NCBI GenBank assembly: GCA_900128565.1 | Contig: LT635944.1 | Span: 1 to 35,463 of the forward strand | Length of the DNA: 35,463 nucleotides | Direction: 5' to 3' | DNA from: Stramenopiles sp. TOSAG23-6 | Taxonomy: Eukaryota > Sar | Shown: piece after piece, positions 1 to 15,000 of the stretch | Numbering within the stretch: position 1 is the first letter of the stretch | How the letters are laid out: the number at the start of each line of letters is the position of its first letter | Program-made: the position numbers and the translations under genes | Notes under the pieces: model-generated | Seen by the model: the letters and a program-made list of their open reading frames with translations, nothing else | Database searches by the model: none | What the model was told of the DNA's origin: nothing

Positions 1-55
1 GAATCTCCAGCCGACGAACCACTTGTAATCAATAAAGATCCACTCGCGCCATTTT
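1..55. repeat. Near-identical repeat copy A (partner at 856-910)
   Basis: Bases 1-55 equal bases 856-910 at every called position (one N at 884). The offset of 855 bp is 285 codons, exactly three 95-residue modules. The copy is in frame. Confidence 0.9.
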
Positions 56-3000
56 CTGAATTTGCTGTCTTAAAAGAAGCTTTGCCACTCTCAAATCTAC
101 CTACACCACTCGACATACTTAAATCGCCACCACGAGATTTTTCACCTGCACTATCTCCAGCGGCAATAGCAATCAATCCACCATTACTGGAGCTGCTTGA
201 TCCACCTGATAAAAGTATGTCACCACCAAATCCAATCGAAGATGACCCACTTTTTAATGTAACTGTTCCAGTAGAACCCACGGATGAAGTTCCACTGCCA
301 AGGTTAAGAGATCCACTCACACCTGTACTGGAATTTCCAGTAGTAATATCTATTGAACCACTAGAATCCGCAGAACCAGTACCAATGCGAACTTCTCCAC
401 TTGATTTTGCTCCATCTCCTGAAGATATTGACACATCGCCACCATTAAACCCCTCTGCAAGTGCCGTGCCACCTGAAATATTTAAATGTCCACCATCAGA
501 AGATGTACTAGCCCCAACCGCAATCGATATATTCCCGGGTTTACGTGCGTCTCCCGTAGCAATGGAAATTTCACCGGAATTTCCGCTAGCTGCAGAACCA
601 GTAAAAAGTGAGATAGATCCACTTTCAGAATCTTTTTTTGTGATACTAGATGAAGCAACAATTACTGATCCACTTGAATGAGTACCTTCACCACTCAACA
701 CACCGACACTTCCTCCTGTTGATTCTGAAGATTTTGTGCTACCAGCAGAAATACTAATAGATCCTCCAGAACCATTTTTAGTATTTCCGACAGCAATAGA
801 AATCCCTCCTGCAGTACTACCCGAACTGCTACCAGATGCAATGGTCACATTTCCAGAATCTCCAGCCGACGAACCACTTGTAANCAATAAAGATCCACTC
901 GCGCCATTTTTTGTATCTGAGGATAAAAATGAAATACCCCCACTTGCAACATCACCATCACCTGATTTAAAAAACAATGAACCACCTATTAAATCTTCGG
1001 ATATACCTGCAGCAAGCAAAATATCTCCACCCTTGCCAAATTTAGATTCTCCAACATCAAAATGGATTGTACCAGCAGATTTACCATCGCCAGTTGAAAC
1101 TGTGACATTTCCGGACTGGCCATTTTTTGAATCACCACTATGCAAACTAAGAGCACCGCTTGTATCAGTGGAATTGGAACTGCTCAAAATGATGGTACCA
1201 CTTTTTTTACTCCCGTAACCAGACAACATTTGAATATCGCCGCCTTCACCATCCGCGGCTAAGCTCCCTCCGGCAGTGAGAAATACATTACCACCACTGT
1301 ATGATCCCATTCCACCAGCAATTGCAATATCTCCTGCTGAACTCTCCTTAGATACCCCTGAAGAAATTAGTATACCACCCGATTCATTTTCAGCATTACC
1401 AGTCGACATCGTAATAATTCCGCTAGCATCAGCGTTATTTTCTGATGATAGTGTCTTGTGAGTTTGAACTACGATGTTTCCACTGGCATCAACACCTTTT
1501 CCACTACTCAGTGACAGAGAACCACCGTGCGATTTCCTGGAAGTGCTCTCGCCGGCTGCTAAAGTAATATTCCCACCTTTGCCTTTGTCACCCGAACCAA
1601 CTGACATAATCACATTTCCTCCTGTCCCCCCTTTTGCTGATCCACTTTTAATTGATACTATTCCACTCGAAGCATTGTTTGCATCACCACTTGCAATATT
1701 CACAGCACCGCTACTTCCATTTTTTGACGAACCACTACTGACAGAAATTGACCCAGACGAGGCCTTTGTAGACTTGGACATTGGGGTAGAGATGTAAATA
1801 TCACCACTTGAGTTACTTTCACTACTACCAGATCTGACAAATACGTTTCCGCCTCGTCCAGTGAAAGATTTACCACCAGAGATGGAAAAACTACCACCGG
1901 TGCCAGATGAGCTATTTCCAACTTCAATGGACACATGACCTGCTGTAGCTGCATCCCCGGAACTAATTTGAACGTTCCCTGAAACTCCATGGGTCACAGC
2001 GCCAGATGAAAAAGTAAGATCACCTGACTTTCCATATTGATGAAGGTCGCCGCTAGCGACTTCTACAGATCCGCTAGATGACTGACCTTGACCACTTAAT
2101 AAATGAATACCACCACCAATTCCATCTTTAGCCGTTGTAGATCCACCTGCGAGACGAACAAGTCCTCCATTTCCAGTTCCACTTTTCCCCGAAGACACAA
2201 GAATTGCCCCGCTATTTCCACGAACAGCATCACCAGATCGAACGGATACAGTCCCAGAATTGCCAGCGTCTGAGGCCCCAGTAGATATAACTGTTGATCC
2301 ACTATTACCTTCGGCAGACATACCAGTGGTGACAACAGAGTTTCCACTTTCGCCTTTATGTATACTCTTTCCACTTGTTATGCGTATCGATCCGCCAACA
2401 CCACCATCTTCGCGAGTTTCACCACCAACGATTGCAACAGAGCCTCCAGCACCAGTAGTTCCAGATCCAGCAGCAACAGCGATAGAACCACCAGCCCCTC
2501 CTTCAGCATTTCCGGTTCGAAGTGACAGTCCCCCACTTGATGAACTTTCGGAGTCACCACTCTTCAAGAAAATATCACCACTGGGGTCTAATTCACTTGA
2601 CCCTGATGCAACAACTATGCTGCCACTTACACCGACACCTTCAGTATCGGCGGTTGATAATATGACATCGCCAGAGGACGTACCTGTACTACTTCCTGAA
2701 CGCAACACCACACGACCACCGCTAGAGGAAACTGAAGAGCCAGCAACAAGTAAAGCATCCGTTGCTGTCAATTTCAACGATGCAGACGGTACCCCCGAAT
2801 TTGTAGAACCTACACCGACCAATACGTCGCCAACAACATGGTTTTGAGTATCACCAGAACCAATATATACAGAACCAGAAGTTGTAGATTGTGTATCACC
2901 TGAACGAAGAAGAAGTTTTCCACTTGTACCGTGACCTCGGTTGACACTTGCGGTCTCAATTGCAATTTCTCCACTCGGGCCATTTTCACTCACACCACTT

Positions 3001-6000
3001 TGCACTGTAATAGATCCACCAACGCTTGACGATGTTTCACCTGCCGAAAAAGATATACTTCCGCCCAATCCTTCACCGCTAGCACCTCCAATAAAATTCG
3101 TAGATCCTGCATTGCCTTCTGATGCATCTCCACTGCCTAGTGTAATATCTCCGCTGTCACTATTTTCTGAATGACCACTTTTTATAAAAATGCGCCCTGT
3201 TGCGCCACCCTCGCTTGAATCCCCAGTGCCGATTTCCAGTGCACCACTGTCACCACGGTCAGTAGCTGCAGACTTAACTGTAACATAACCACTTCTGCTT
3301 GCACCTCCACCGGAATGAAGTGTAACTGCGCCACCAACATGTCCACCAGACCCAGCGTGTATCTGAACATCACTGCCAGAAATTTCCTCACTATCGCCGC
3401 TTTGAAGATAAACAGATCCAGCGGAAACTGAATCACCGGAAGATATTGAAACCTTACCGGAACTCTGTTCGCTATCCCCAGTTGAGAGGGATAAGGAGCC
3501 ACTATTCAGAGATGACTTTGCAGTAGCAATTTCAGTGTCTCCGCTAATTCCCCCGACACTGCCCCCGGACAGAAGCTCAACATGACCACCGCTTACACCC
3601 CCCTCTCCAGCTTGAATCTTCACACTACCGCCATCTTTGCCAGCCGATCCTGCTACAAAAACCATATTTCCTGAATTTCCATTATCTGAATTACCAGTGA
3701 CAAATGTGATGTCGCCACTATTGCCAGTTTTCCCTTCGGAAGATTTGAATTGAATATCCCCACTTGATGCAGTTGAACTAGAACCGCTTTCTAATAATAC
3801 TAATCCGCCGATACCAGAACCCTTCGTGGCACCTGCTCGCATTACGATGTCACCACCATCCTCCTTTTCACTTGAACCAATGTTTACATTAATTGAACCT
3901 GCTTGGGAGTTCTTTGAGTGCCCAGTAGCAATCGAGATTGAACCAGACTCGTCACCAACGCCTGCTCCAGTACGTATTTGAATTCGACCAGAGCGTCCTT
4001 TTGAATTTCCGCCCATATACGATCCTGCATCAGCTGTGTTGATAGTAACGCCTCCACTTTCATCTGGCGTATTGGCACCAATTGTAAGACGACTTTGCTG
4101 CTCCTGAATAGCTGATAATAGATCTACACTAAGCTTTATTTTATTCACTTCGAAGAACTTTTCTCGATGAAAACCTTTATCTGGCAATGTAAAATTATCT
4201 GTGATATGAATATATTCAGGAAATATTTCATATACTTGCTGCGCAATAAAACCCCGCACGGGTCTGCCGACACCAACATCATCTGGCTTCAGATTCCGTA
4301 CTTTAGCCCAATCTTCAGTGTACCTATACTGCTTCATTTCAATCTGATTCAGTCGTTGTAAAACATCATTGTTATCCGAGTCCTCAATATCACGTTTAAT
4401 ACGCTTATCAGACGGTTGTAAAATAGTTGATGCCTGAACGGGAACATGGGCCAAAACTTTATCTTTCCACACGCGAAATACAGACGTACCTTCATCACCA
4501 CCCGAAGCAAGCTCGTGTTTAATAACAAATTCAGCGTCTTTATCTTTTAGATTAACAATAGCATCGAACCCTGTGTCAATTGTAATATCTTGTCCAGTGG
4601 CAGATGAAGCGTCAATAGCACCATCTGGGTTAATCGCAACTCGGGATGTCCCCGATGCATCCTTTAGAAGCACGCTACCACCTGAATACTTATCTGTTCC
4701 GCCACCAGGTTGAAGAATGACTGAGCCTCCTGCAGATGCGACTGAATTGCCTGCTTTCAGGTTGAGAGAACCGGCAACAGTTTTTGCATCACCGGTGGAT
4801 ACTTTCAAATCTCCAGAACGACCGCCAAGTGAATCGACAGTCTTAATTGTAATGTCCCCACTTGCTTTTGTTCCGATGCCACTAGCAATGTTGATACCAC
4901 CTCCAACTTTATCTTCTGCTGAAGTTTTACCCCCACTGATCTCAACCGTTTTACCATCGCCTTGTCCGGATTCTCCTACAATAATACTTATGGAACCTCC
5001 ACCAGCAGAGTTCGATGTCCCCGTTCCGACCAAAATATCACCCGACGATCCTTCTTTTGTGCCACCTGTTATTAGTTGGATATCTCCGCTATTTCCTATA
5101 TCTGTCGCTGCTGAAGCTATTTTTAAAAAGCCACTTCTAGCCATACCAGTACCAGTAGATATTTCGACACTTCCCCCTAAACTATCAGCTGCAGTTGTTG
5201 ACCCACTAGAAATTTTCACACTTCCACCATCAGCAGCATCACCAGAACCAACATTCATTGATATACCCCCACCTTCTCCACCGACAGCAGAGCCTGTAGA
5301 TATATTCACATTGCCTGAATTTCCTGTAGACGCTTTGCCTGTACCAATTGATATAGCACCACTGAGTGTACTATCAGCAGATATAATACTTATTACTCCG
5401 CTCGACTTACCCCCGCGACCACTTATCATGTCAATTTTTCCACCGTTAGCGGCACCAGATCCTGCAACGACAGATATTTCCGCACCATTACCCGTACCAC
5501 TGGAGCCAGCAGTTAAACTCACAGCGCCACCTGAACCTCCAGTACCTGATCCCGCTTTGAGTTTGATTGATCCAGATGCCCCCTCGCCTGTGTTAATAGT
5601 ACCAGTAGAAATGCTCAAATCACCACTATTTCCAATTGTTGCAGCATCTCCGGTGTTAACACTGATTGAACCGGATGTACCAGTTGAACCACTCCCAGTT
5701 TTAAGTGAAATTTTCCCACTCGTTGCTGAGTCTGGTGTTGCTAAATCAATTGATCCACTACTTACCCCACCCGAGCCACTTGAGAGGGAAACTAATCCAC
5801 CATCACCAATCTCTGCAATGGTGGTTTTACCCGCCGACATTACTATTTTACCACCAGGGCCCGTATTTCCAGTACCCACTGTAATTTCAATATTCCCACT
5901 AGCGCCACCTAATGATGCACCTGTGGAGATACTTACAGATCCCGTGGAACCTGTGGAAGAAGTTCCTGTATTTAACTTGATTCCACCAGTTAGAACAGAA

Positions 6001-9000
6001 TCAGCAGTTTTAACAACAATTGATCCACTTTTTGCACTTGTAGTACTCAGAGAAGATGCAGAACCCGAATTAATAATAATTTTACCCCCATTAACTTGAT
6101 CTGATTTGGTCGACCCAGCAATAATATTGATAGAGCCACCTTTTGCGACACTACTTTTTCCCACACCGATTTCAATGCCACCCGCTGACCCAAGAACAGC
6201 AGCACCAGTCAATAGAGAAATACTGCCAGTATTTCCAAGTGTTGAAGAACCTGTAGATAATTTGATTTGTCCACTTATTGTACCTGGAGATGTATCAATC
6301 TTAATATTTCCAGATGATTTTGCGATTTCATTTGTTGCAACACTGCCACTAGAAAGTGCAATATCGCCACCTAAACCAGATTTCGAAACACCCGATTTAA
6401 TTTTAACCTGTCCACCATTAACGGTATCACCAGATCCTACAACAATACTTATCCCGCCTCCTGTTCCCCCTTTAGACGTTCCAGTTTGAAATTGAATTCC
6501 GCCCGAGTTACCATCTGCTGTATTTCCAGTGCCTATAGTAACTGCTCCACTAGTACCCGTATTTTTTGCATTTTCAGTTTTAAGACTGAAGTCACCAGTT
6601 TTTCCTTCTTCCCCTGTAGAACCACCAGTTACCATCCTGACCATACCCCCAGTCGCACTATCTGCAGTTGCATCCCCGCTGGAAATGACAAAGTCGCCAC
6701 CTTTAGCAGATTCTGACTCGCCAACATTTAATTTGATACTTCCACTAGGTCCAGTTTTTGATGAAGATGTGGTCACTGAGATTTCCCCAGAACTACCAGT
6801 GGAAGATGTTCCTGTTTTTACCAAAATTCCACCGCTGATTGATTCTTTACCTGAGTTTGGAGTTGAAATAACGATGTTACCGGATGATCCGTTTTCACTA
6901 AGCCCACTTATCAAATTGATTTTCCCACCGCTTTGAGTTTCTCCCAACGTTTTCCCTGCTATTATTTCAATGTTACCACCTTTACCGACACCATTACCTA
7001 CATTTAGAACTATGTCACCGCCTCGACCTGTAATAGCACGACCAGATGTCAAAGCTATACCACCAGATGTACTGGCATTTGATGTACCTGTTGCTAATAA
7101 TAAGGTGCCACTGACACCCGCTTCGCCAGAGTTAGCTGTCAGTAACCGTATATCCCCAGAAGAAGTTAAAGAACTGTATCCTGAGACAATGTCTACAATC
7201 CCTCCACTTTTAGAAGTTGCATCTGCAGTTGTATTACCCGCAGTGAAAAACAAATTGCCTGATGCACCTTCACTGCTACTTCCTACACGAAGAAAAATGT
7301 CACCGGCACTACCTCCAAGCGATTGACCAGTTTCAAAAGAAATTGACCCGCTATTTGCAACGGCAGCATTACCCGAAGAGACAACAATTGCCCCACTAGA
7401 CCCGGTAATACCACCGTCAGCAGTAGACACCCCAAACATTCCACTTGATGTGGAATCTCCTTTTCCTGTTACTAAAGAAATTTTTCCACCGGAACCCTTA
7501 CCTGTAACATTACCAGCCTCAACTGCAATGTCACCACCGGAAGCTGCTTTGTTTTCAGTAGAACCACTTGCAATCCTAATGTTACCTGCGCCTTTTTTGG
7601 CAGAGCCCGTCGACAAAATAAATGACCCAGATGCACCGGCGGAAGAGGTTCCTGTTCGAAGAGACATATTACCACTGGTACCTTCGGTTCCTGCGTTTGC
7701 TGTAAACATATCAATATCACCAGATGATGTTTTGCTGAAACCAGAGGTTATTAGAAGTTTCCCACCATCACCTTCAGATGGACTGACATCACCTGCTTTT
7801 AAAACAATATCCCCACCTGTTGCTTTTTCGCTTGCATCTGAAAGATCAGATGTCCCGACGTTGATAGAAATTGACCCCCCACCTCTACCTACAGAATTCC
7901 CTGTCTTTAATGAAATACCACCTGACTCCCCTGCCATACTAGCACCTGTGGAAAGGGCAAGTAGTCCTGACATTCCATTTGCTGCTTTCCCCGCTGATGC
8001 TGTACTTATATGAATTTTCCCTGAAGCTTTTGTAGCAGATGTGCCCGATGACACTATAACACTCCCTCCTGTGCTATCAGCTTTGGAATTAGTGGCTTCC
8101 CCAGCAGTAAATTTAATATTACCCCCAACACTCTTAGATGCCGACCCTACTGACAATTTAATGACACCACCGCTACCACCAGTACTGTCTCCGGTACTAA
8201 TACGAATTTCACCAGACCCACCGTTAGCTGACACACCAGTGGAAATACCAATACTACCAGATACCCCACTTACACCAGCCTTCGCAGTCCCAATATTAAT
8301 GTTTCCACTTGAAGTACCAACTGAAAACCCACTTTTAATGTCTACATTACCACCTGTACCAACTATCCCAGATGTTCCCAATACGTCACCAGCTTGAACA
8401 CCGACGTGTCCACCTTCTCCAACTGTTCCATCCCCAACTTTAATCTGTACATAGCCTGCTTGACCGACGGTTGCCGTTCCACTTTGTAATATTACATTTC
8501 CTGAGTTTCCATGATGAGTTGTTCCGGACGCCAAAAGTAAGGGCCCAGAGTGGCCCACTTTTCCAGAATTTGCAGTTGTGATCGAGACAGAACCTGATAT
8601 AGCATCCTCGCCGAGACCTTGACCCGAACGTATGCGAGTGGCCCCACCAACACCTCCAACAGAATGACCATGATGTGTTACACCAGCTTCAATTTTGATA
8701 GCACCACCAGCACCACCGTCACCTTCGCCCACCATAATTTTTATTCCCCCACCCGATCCACCTGTAGCTTTTCCAGTTTGTATTCGAATTTCCCCAGTCG
8801 TGCCAGATGAAGAGGTTCCAGTCGAAATAGCTACACCTCCACTGACACCAGAAATACCAGCATTACTGGTACCCAAGTTAAAATTTCCGCTAGACGTAGC
8901 AATCCCAGCTCCTGTCTTTATTTCTACCTTACCACCTGATCCTGTCGAAGCAGTTTCTAGCGCAGTTCCGGCATTGATATTGATATCTCCACCAACACCG

Positions 9001-12000
9001 GTGTCACTGGATCCTACTGACATTTGGATATTTCCGCTATTACCACCATTAGAAGTACCAGTTGAAATTTGGATTTCACCTGAAGAACCTGCTGTCGCAT
9101 CACCTGTCGAAAAGGCAATATTACCTGAAATGCCGCTTGTACCAGCATCCGCGGTTACAACAGAAATCTGACCCGAAGATGTTTGAGTTGAAGAACCACT
9201 CATAATAAATATTTTACCACCAGTTGAATCACTAACTGACGATACGTTTCCTGCCATCATATTAATTACCCCACCTATTCCATTACTGCTATCACCAACT
9301 TCGAGCCTTATGCCACCTGCGCGCCCTTTTTCGGAGTCTCCAGTTTTAAGGGATACAAAACCAGTGTTGCCATTTTCTTCCGATGCAGTACCACTTGATA
9401 TTTCTATAGCCCCACTAACACCATTTTTACCTGCGTTTGCTGAGGTGAGCAGTACACTTCCACTAGACTCTTCTTTGCTAATTCCAGTCTTCAAGAGTAT
9501 ACCCCCTCCATTGGCATTTGAAGAGTCGCCACCAGTTAATGAAACATGACCACCATCACCACCAACACCTTTACCGCTAACAAGACTAATTGATCCACCA
9601 GAACCTTTTGTAGCGGAACCAGTACGGATATCTAATTCACCCGAGTTTCCATCTGTAGCCGATCCAGTACTAACTGAAATTGCACCCGAAACTCCTGTAT
9701 TTCCAGCATCCGGAGTTGAAATATTGATATTACCACTCGAAGTTGCGGTTCCTTTACCAGATTGAATATTCACGGACCCACCACTTTCATCTGAGGAATC
9801 ACCAGCATTGACAGAAACTCGCCCACCGACGACGGTGTCTCCTTTACCCACTAAAATGTTGATTTTACCGCCGCGCCCCGATTCAGTATTTCCTGTTCTG
9901 ATGGATATTTCGCCTGAATCTCCTTTGGTTGCGACACCCGTAGAGAGCGCAATAGAACCACTAACACCTTGGCTGCCTGCATTTTCTGAAGCAAGAACAA
10001 TATTACCACTACTCGTAGTGCTACCAAACCCAGATTTGATAAAAATAGAGCCACCTGACCCTTTTGATTCTGCCCCAGCAGTAATAACAATTCGCCCACC
10101 TGAGTTATCATCAGGTAGTGATGAACTTTCACCAGCAACAACTTCAATATCACCAGCACTACTGCCTGACGCGGCACCACTCTTCAACAATATTGAACCA
10201 CTACTGCCAGTATTTGCTGCCCCTGTATGCACTGTAATACTACCCGACCCCGAGGAGACGCGAGTGGCAGTTGCAGTCTCCAGTAAAAGTTCTCCAGATG
10301 TTGACTTATCTCCGGTGACTTTTCCTGTGCTTACAGAAATAGCACCCCCACTACCTGACGCGGCTGAAGTGAGACCTGCTTTGAGTGTGATATGACCACC
10401 GTTTGCACTACTGCCTTCTCCTACGATAATATTTATAGCACCTGCTGCTCCAACAAATTCTGCTTTCCCTGTGGAAATATCCAAATTCCCAGAATTCCCG
10501 GCGGTTGCCAATCCAGTTTTGATGGATGCAGACCCAGTTGATCCGTCACTTATCGCATCTGATGTAGCAATCAAAAGTGTCCCGCTAGACCCCTTCAACG
10601 GACTAAGGGATTTTCCTGTTGTAATGGATACATCACCTCCAGTTTTGCCAGTTGATGTGGTATTGCCAGCCTCAATAAATATAGAGCCACCTACTCCAGA
10701 ATTCCCCTGCCCAACTTCAAGTTTAATATCACCTCCTGCTCCATTAATAGCATTGCCAGTCCGAACTACAATATCCCCTGAGCTACCAGAGCTTGATGTT
10801 CCAGTGCGTACGTCAATAAGCCCAGTATTTCCTTCTGTGCCACCCTTCGAAGTGGAAACGTAGAGGGAACCACTTGAAGTTTGTGCACTCATTCCTGTCT
10901 TGAGACTGACACTACCACCTCCGAAACCGTCAGATGTATCCCCTGCCTGCATATTTATTGATCCACCTTCGCCAACTGTTCCAGACCCTACTACCATTGA
11001 CAAACTACCACCTTGGCCACTTGTAGCAGCACCAGTGGAAATCGCAAGGTATCCACTATTTCCCGTATTAGAAGTACCCGAGGACACATATATATTTCCA
11101 GATTTCATAGTTGATTTGCTTGCATCTATATCATTACCCGTTCCAATAAATACACTACCCGAGGAACCAACTGAAGACAAACCTGTTATCAAAGAGATTT
11201 CCCCAGATGTCCCGTCACTTGTTGTTCCGGTCGATATCTCAATTTTCCCGCTGACACCTGATACTCCAGCATTCTGTGACATTATGTGAATATTACCACT
11301 TGAAGATAGAAGTGATTTCCCTGATTCAATATGAATTAAACCCCCAGTGGCTTGAGTGCTTTCGGCCGTTGTTTTACCAGCTATAAGCTCGATATTACCT
11401 CCGGTTCCAGTATCACCCTCTCCAACAGTTACCTCAATATCGCCAGCATTACCACCTGTTGCTGTACCTGTCCATATTTTGAGATCACCAGTATCACCGT
11501 CTGTTGTGTTGCCTGTGAAGACATTAACATTGCCACTATCTCCTGGTTCTGTCAATGAACTACTACCCAAGTCGAACCCATTTTTAGCTTCCATTGAAAC
11601 AAATGTACTACTCAATTCAATTGTGGCTTTATCGTCATAATTTGCTGTGAGATATATATCACCCGCGTCCAAGGCAACTGCACCGCGTCTGCCATTTGAC
11701 ACACCATCTTTTTCGAGTTTCGGTGCCCCCCCAGTTATCATAGTAATGTTTCCTGAGTTTCCTCTGGTCGATTTACCTGTATCAAGCGAAATTGCACCAC
11801 TTACTCCTTTAGAACCAGCCGAATCTGTCTGGAGAGCAATACGCCCAGATGATGTGAATTGACTATTACCCGAGGAAAATAAAATTGACCCACCTGTCGA
11901 CAAAGATCCTGCAATCGTGCCACCAGCCTCAATTGCAACATTGCCACCCTTACCAACTCCAGATTTTCCTACTTGAAGAGATATTGCGCCACCTTGACCC

Positions 12001-15000
12001 TGTGTAGATCCACCAGTCTGTAGCAAGATCAAACCTGATGAACCCGCTTCTGAATCCCCCGTTGATAATTTAATCATACCTGTTCGGCCAAAGCTTGCAG
12101 TGCCAGTTTCAAGAGTGACATTTCCTGAAATTCCTTCAATGCCAGCATTCATTGATCTGATATCGAGATGACCTGAGGAAGTCTCCTGAGAAAAACCTGT
12201 GGCGATATTAATATGACCACCGCGTTCATCAGAGGTATTACCAGCTAAAATTTTGATGGCGCCACCATTTCCACGGGCCCCACTTCCAACAAGGATGTCA
12301 ATACCACCTCCACTTCCTTTATCAGAATCTCCTGTTGCAAGAAGAATACTACCTGAAGTTCCACGACTGGCAGTTCCAGTCTTCACATAAATTTCACCCG
12401 ATACCCCATTTATCCCTGAATTTGATGTAAAAATTTCAATATTGCCCGATGACGTACGTTCACTATGCCCACTCTCTACGGAAATAGATCCACCTGAAAA
12501 TGAACCTGTAATGATATCACCTGCTCTCAGTCTTATATTCCCACCAACACCAGAATCTCCTATGCCAGATATAATATTAATATTACCGCCACTTCCTCCT
12601 ACGGCTTTTCCAGAAGCTACAGTAATCTGACCAGAGTTTCCACGCGTTGATTTACCACTTGAAATTTGAATAGCACCAGAGACACCAGAAACACCAGCAT
12701 CCACAGACGCAATATGAATCATACCGGATGATGTATGTTTGCCAAAACCACTTGACATCTTGATATGTCCCCCAGAACCACCTGAAAGTAAGGTTTGGGC
12801 CTCACCTGCCGTCATAATAATGTCACCCCCAGGCCCAGAATTCCCCATTCCAACCAGAACTTTAAAATCACCACCGCTACCTCCTGTTGAAGCACCAGTA
12901 GTAATAATTATTTGACCAGAATTTCCTTCACTAGACGTCCCTGTGTCTAATGTAATATTACCACTAGTCCCTGATTCTCCAGCATTAGAAGTGATCATCT
13001 TCATGTTACCAGAATCAAAAAAATCACTGTAACCAGACGATAACTTTACATCTCCACCTTTAACCCCACGGTCTTGGTTTTCATCTAAAGATCGCCCGGC
13101 AACAACTTTCACATCCCCCCCATTAAAAGTATCCCCTGTTCCAACACTAATGCTAATATCACCACCGGAACCTCCCTTTGCAGTACCTGTATTCACGGAA
13201 AACTTCCCAGAGGAGCCAGCAGATGATGTACCAGTCGTTATTAGAGCATTGCCAGACACGCCTTCTTCGCCTGCATTATCAGTTTGGAGGATCATATTTC
13301 CACTGTGGAAACCACGACTAAATCCTGTTTTCACAGTAACGGATCCCCCCAGAACGTCAGCAGTAGTCTGATCTTCCGTGAGACCTGCAGTGAAATGAAT
13401 ATCTCCACCATTTCCAAGTTGCCCTGTTCCAACTTGCACTTCAATATTACCACCATGTCCTTTTTTGGCACTACCAGTTTCCAAAACTATAGCACCCGAT
13501 TCAACTCCTGTAGCATCGCCTGTGTTTAGACGAACATCCCCTGAAACACCCTTTGCACCAGAGTCGGCAGTATGAAGAATGATATTGCCACTAGATGTTT
13601 GGGTTGATTTACCTGTAATAAGTTCTATCAATCCACCCGAAACTTTACCCGAGCCAAGTGTATCACCAGCCGTCATTTGTATCACCCCCCCAGATTTCGC
13701 CAAGCCAGTTCCTACTTTGACCAATACATCTCCTCCATGACCCGCGACAGAATCGCCGGTTTTTATAGCAAATTGTCCAGATCTGCCGTATTGGGCCGTA
13801 CCCGTTGTTACTTGTACGGATCCAGAGACACCAGCAGCAGCTGAATTAGCAGTCGATAGAAATATTTGACCAGATGAGGTTGTTGCGCTTGCACCAGAAA
13901 CGAGGCTAATTGACCCCCCTGATGATGTTGCAGCAATACCTGCAATCATAGATATATCACCACCTCTATCTCCAGCACCTTCCCCGTATGCTTTACCACC
14001 TGTGAATTCAATATCACCCCCCTTTCCCCCACTTTTCGAGTTTTTGGAGCGACCATCGCCTCCGGTAATTGAAACAATACCCCCTGCTTTACTATCATGC
14101 GTGGTGTTACCAGCATACAACAGGATATCTCCACCAGGCCCTGTGTTTCCATTGCCAACAGTAACCATGACAGAGCCACCTCTACCATTTATAGCCTCTC
14201 CCGTTGTTAGGTACATCGACCCCGAGTCTCCTGCCGTTGAATTACCGGTTGTGAAGAGCATTGCTCCTGATACACCTGCGTTTCCAGCATTGGGAGTATC
14301 AATGATGAAATTTCCACTCGAAGTGGGAGTACTTCTTCCTGTTTTCATAAGAATAAACCCACCAGACCCAGAATCTGTGGTATCGCCAGCATAGAAGAGT
14401 ATATCACCACCGGATTGTTTATTTCCTTCACCAACTTTGACTTCAAAACGACCACCATGACCCCCAGATGCATTCCCTGTGGTTAGAATGAAATTCCCCG
14501 ACGTACCTTTACTTGATGTACCTGTACCAAGTTCAATGTAGCCACTGACACCCGCCAAACCTGCATTAGGTGTATCCAATTTAATACTTCCTGATGTAGT
14601 GGCCAGACCTTGACCAGTACTCATAGTAATTTTACCGCCAGTTCCACCGGCAGAGTCACCACCAATTATTTCAATGTTACCTCCATTATCATCCAACTTT
14701 GTCCCAGAACCATTTCCACCACTGATAATAATGTCACCACCACCGCTATACCCCCCCGTACCTTTTCCAGACCCACCCGTTAGATATACTACACCTCCGC
14801 TATATCCTGATTTTGAAGATTTTATAGTCGAATCCCCAGCTTTGATATTCACGGGGCTTCCGTTGCCACCATTACCAGATCCAACCATAAGCTCAATATC
14901 ACCGGCGTATTCTTTTTTTGATGATCCGGTCACCATATGAATGAAACCAGTGGAGTTTGATTTCTTTACACTGGCATTTCCTGTCGTAAAATTCATATAC

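Larger units (their letters stand above)
1..4079 (-). repeat. C-terminal repeat array downstream of the S74 domain
   Basis: After the S74 helix the same Gly/Ser/Thr-rich coils resume (TIGANTPDESGGVTI onward) and continue to the left edge, so the array is incomplete. The coil grammar matches the N-terminal array. By length, about 14 modules lie in the window (estimate). Confidence 0.85.

Noticed and set aside
4717-6099. Long Pro-rich plus-strand ORF (460 codons) and a chain of similar ORFs over 82-18987
   Set aside because: All lie in one fixed phase antisense to the giant repeat frame. Their Pro/Asp/Ser content is the complement of its Gly/Ser/Thr codons, so they are shadows.
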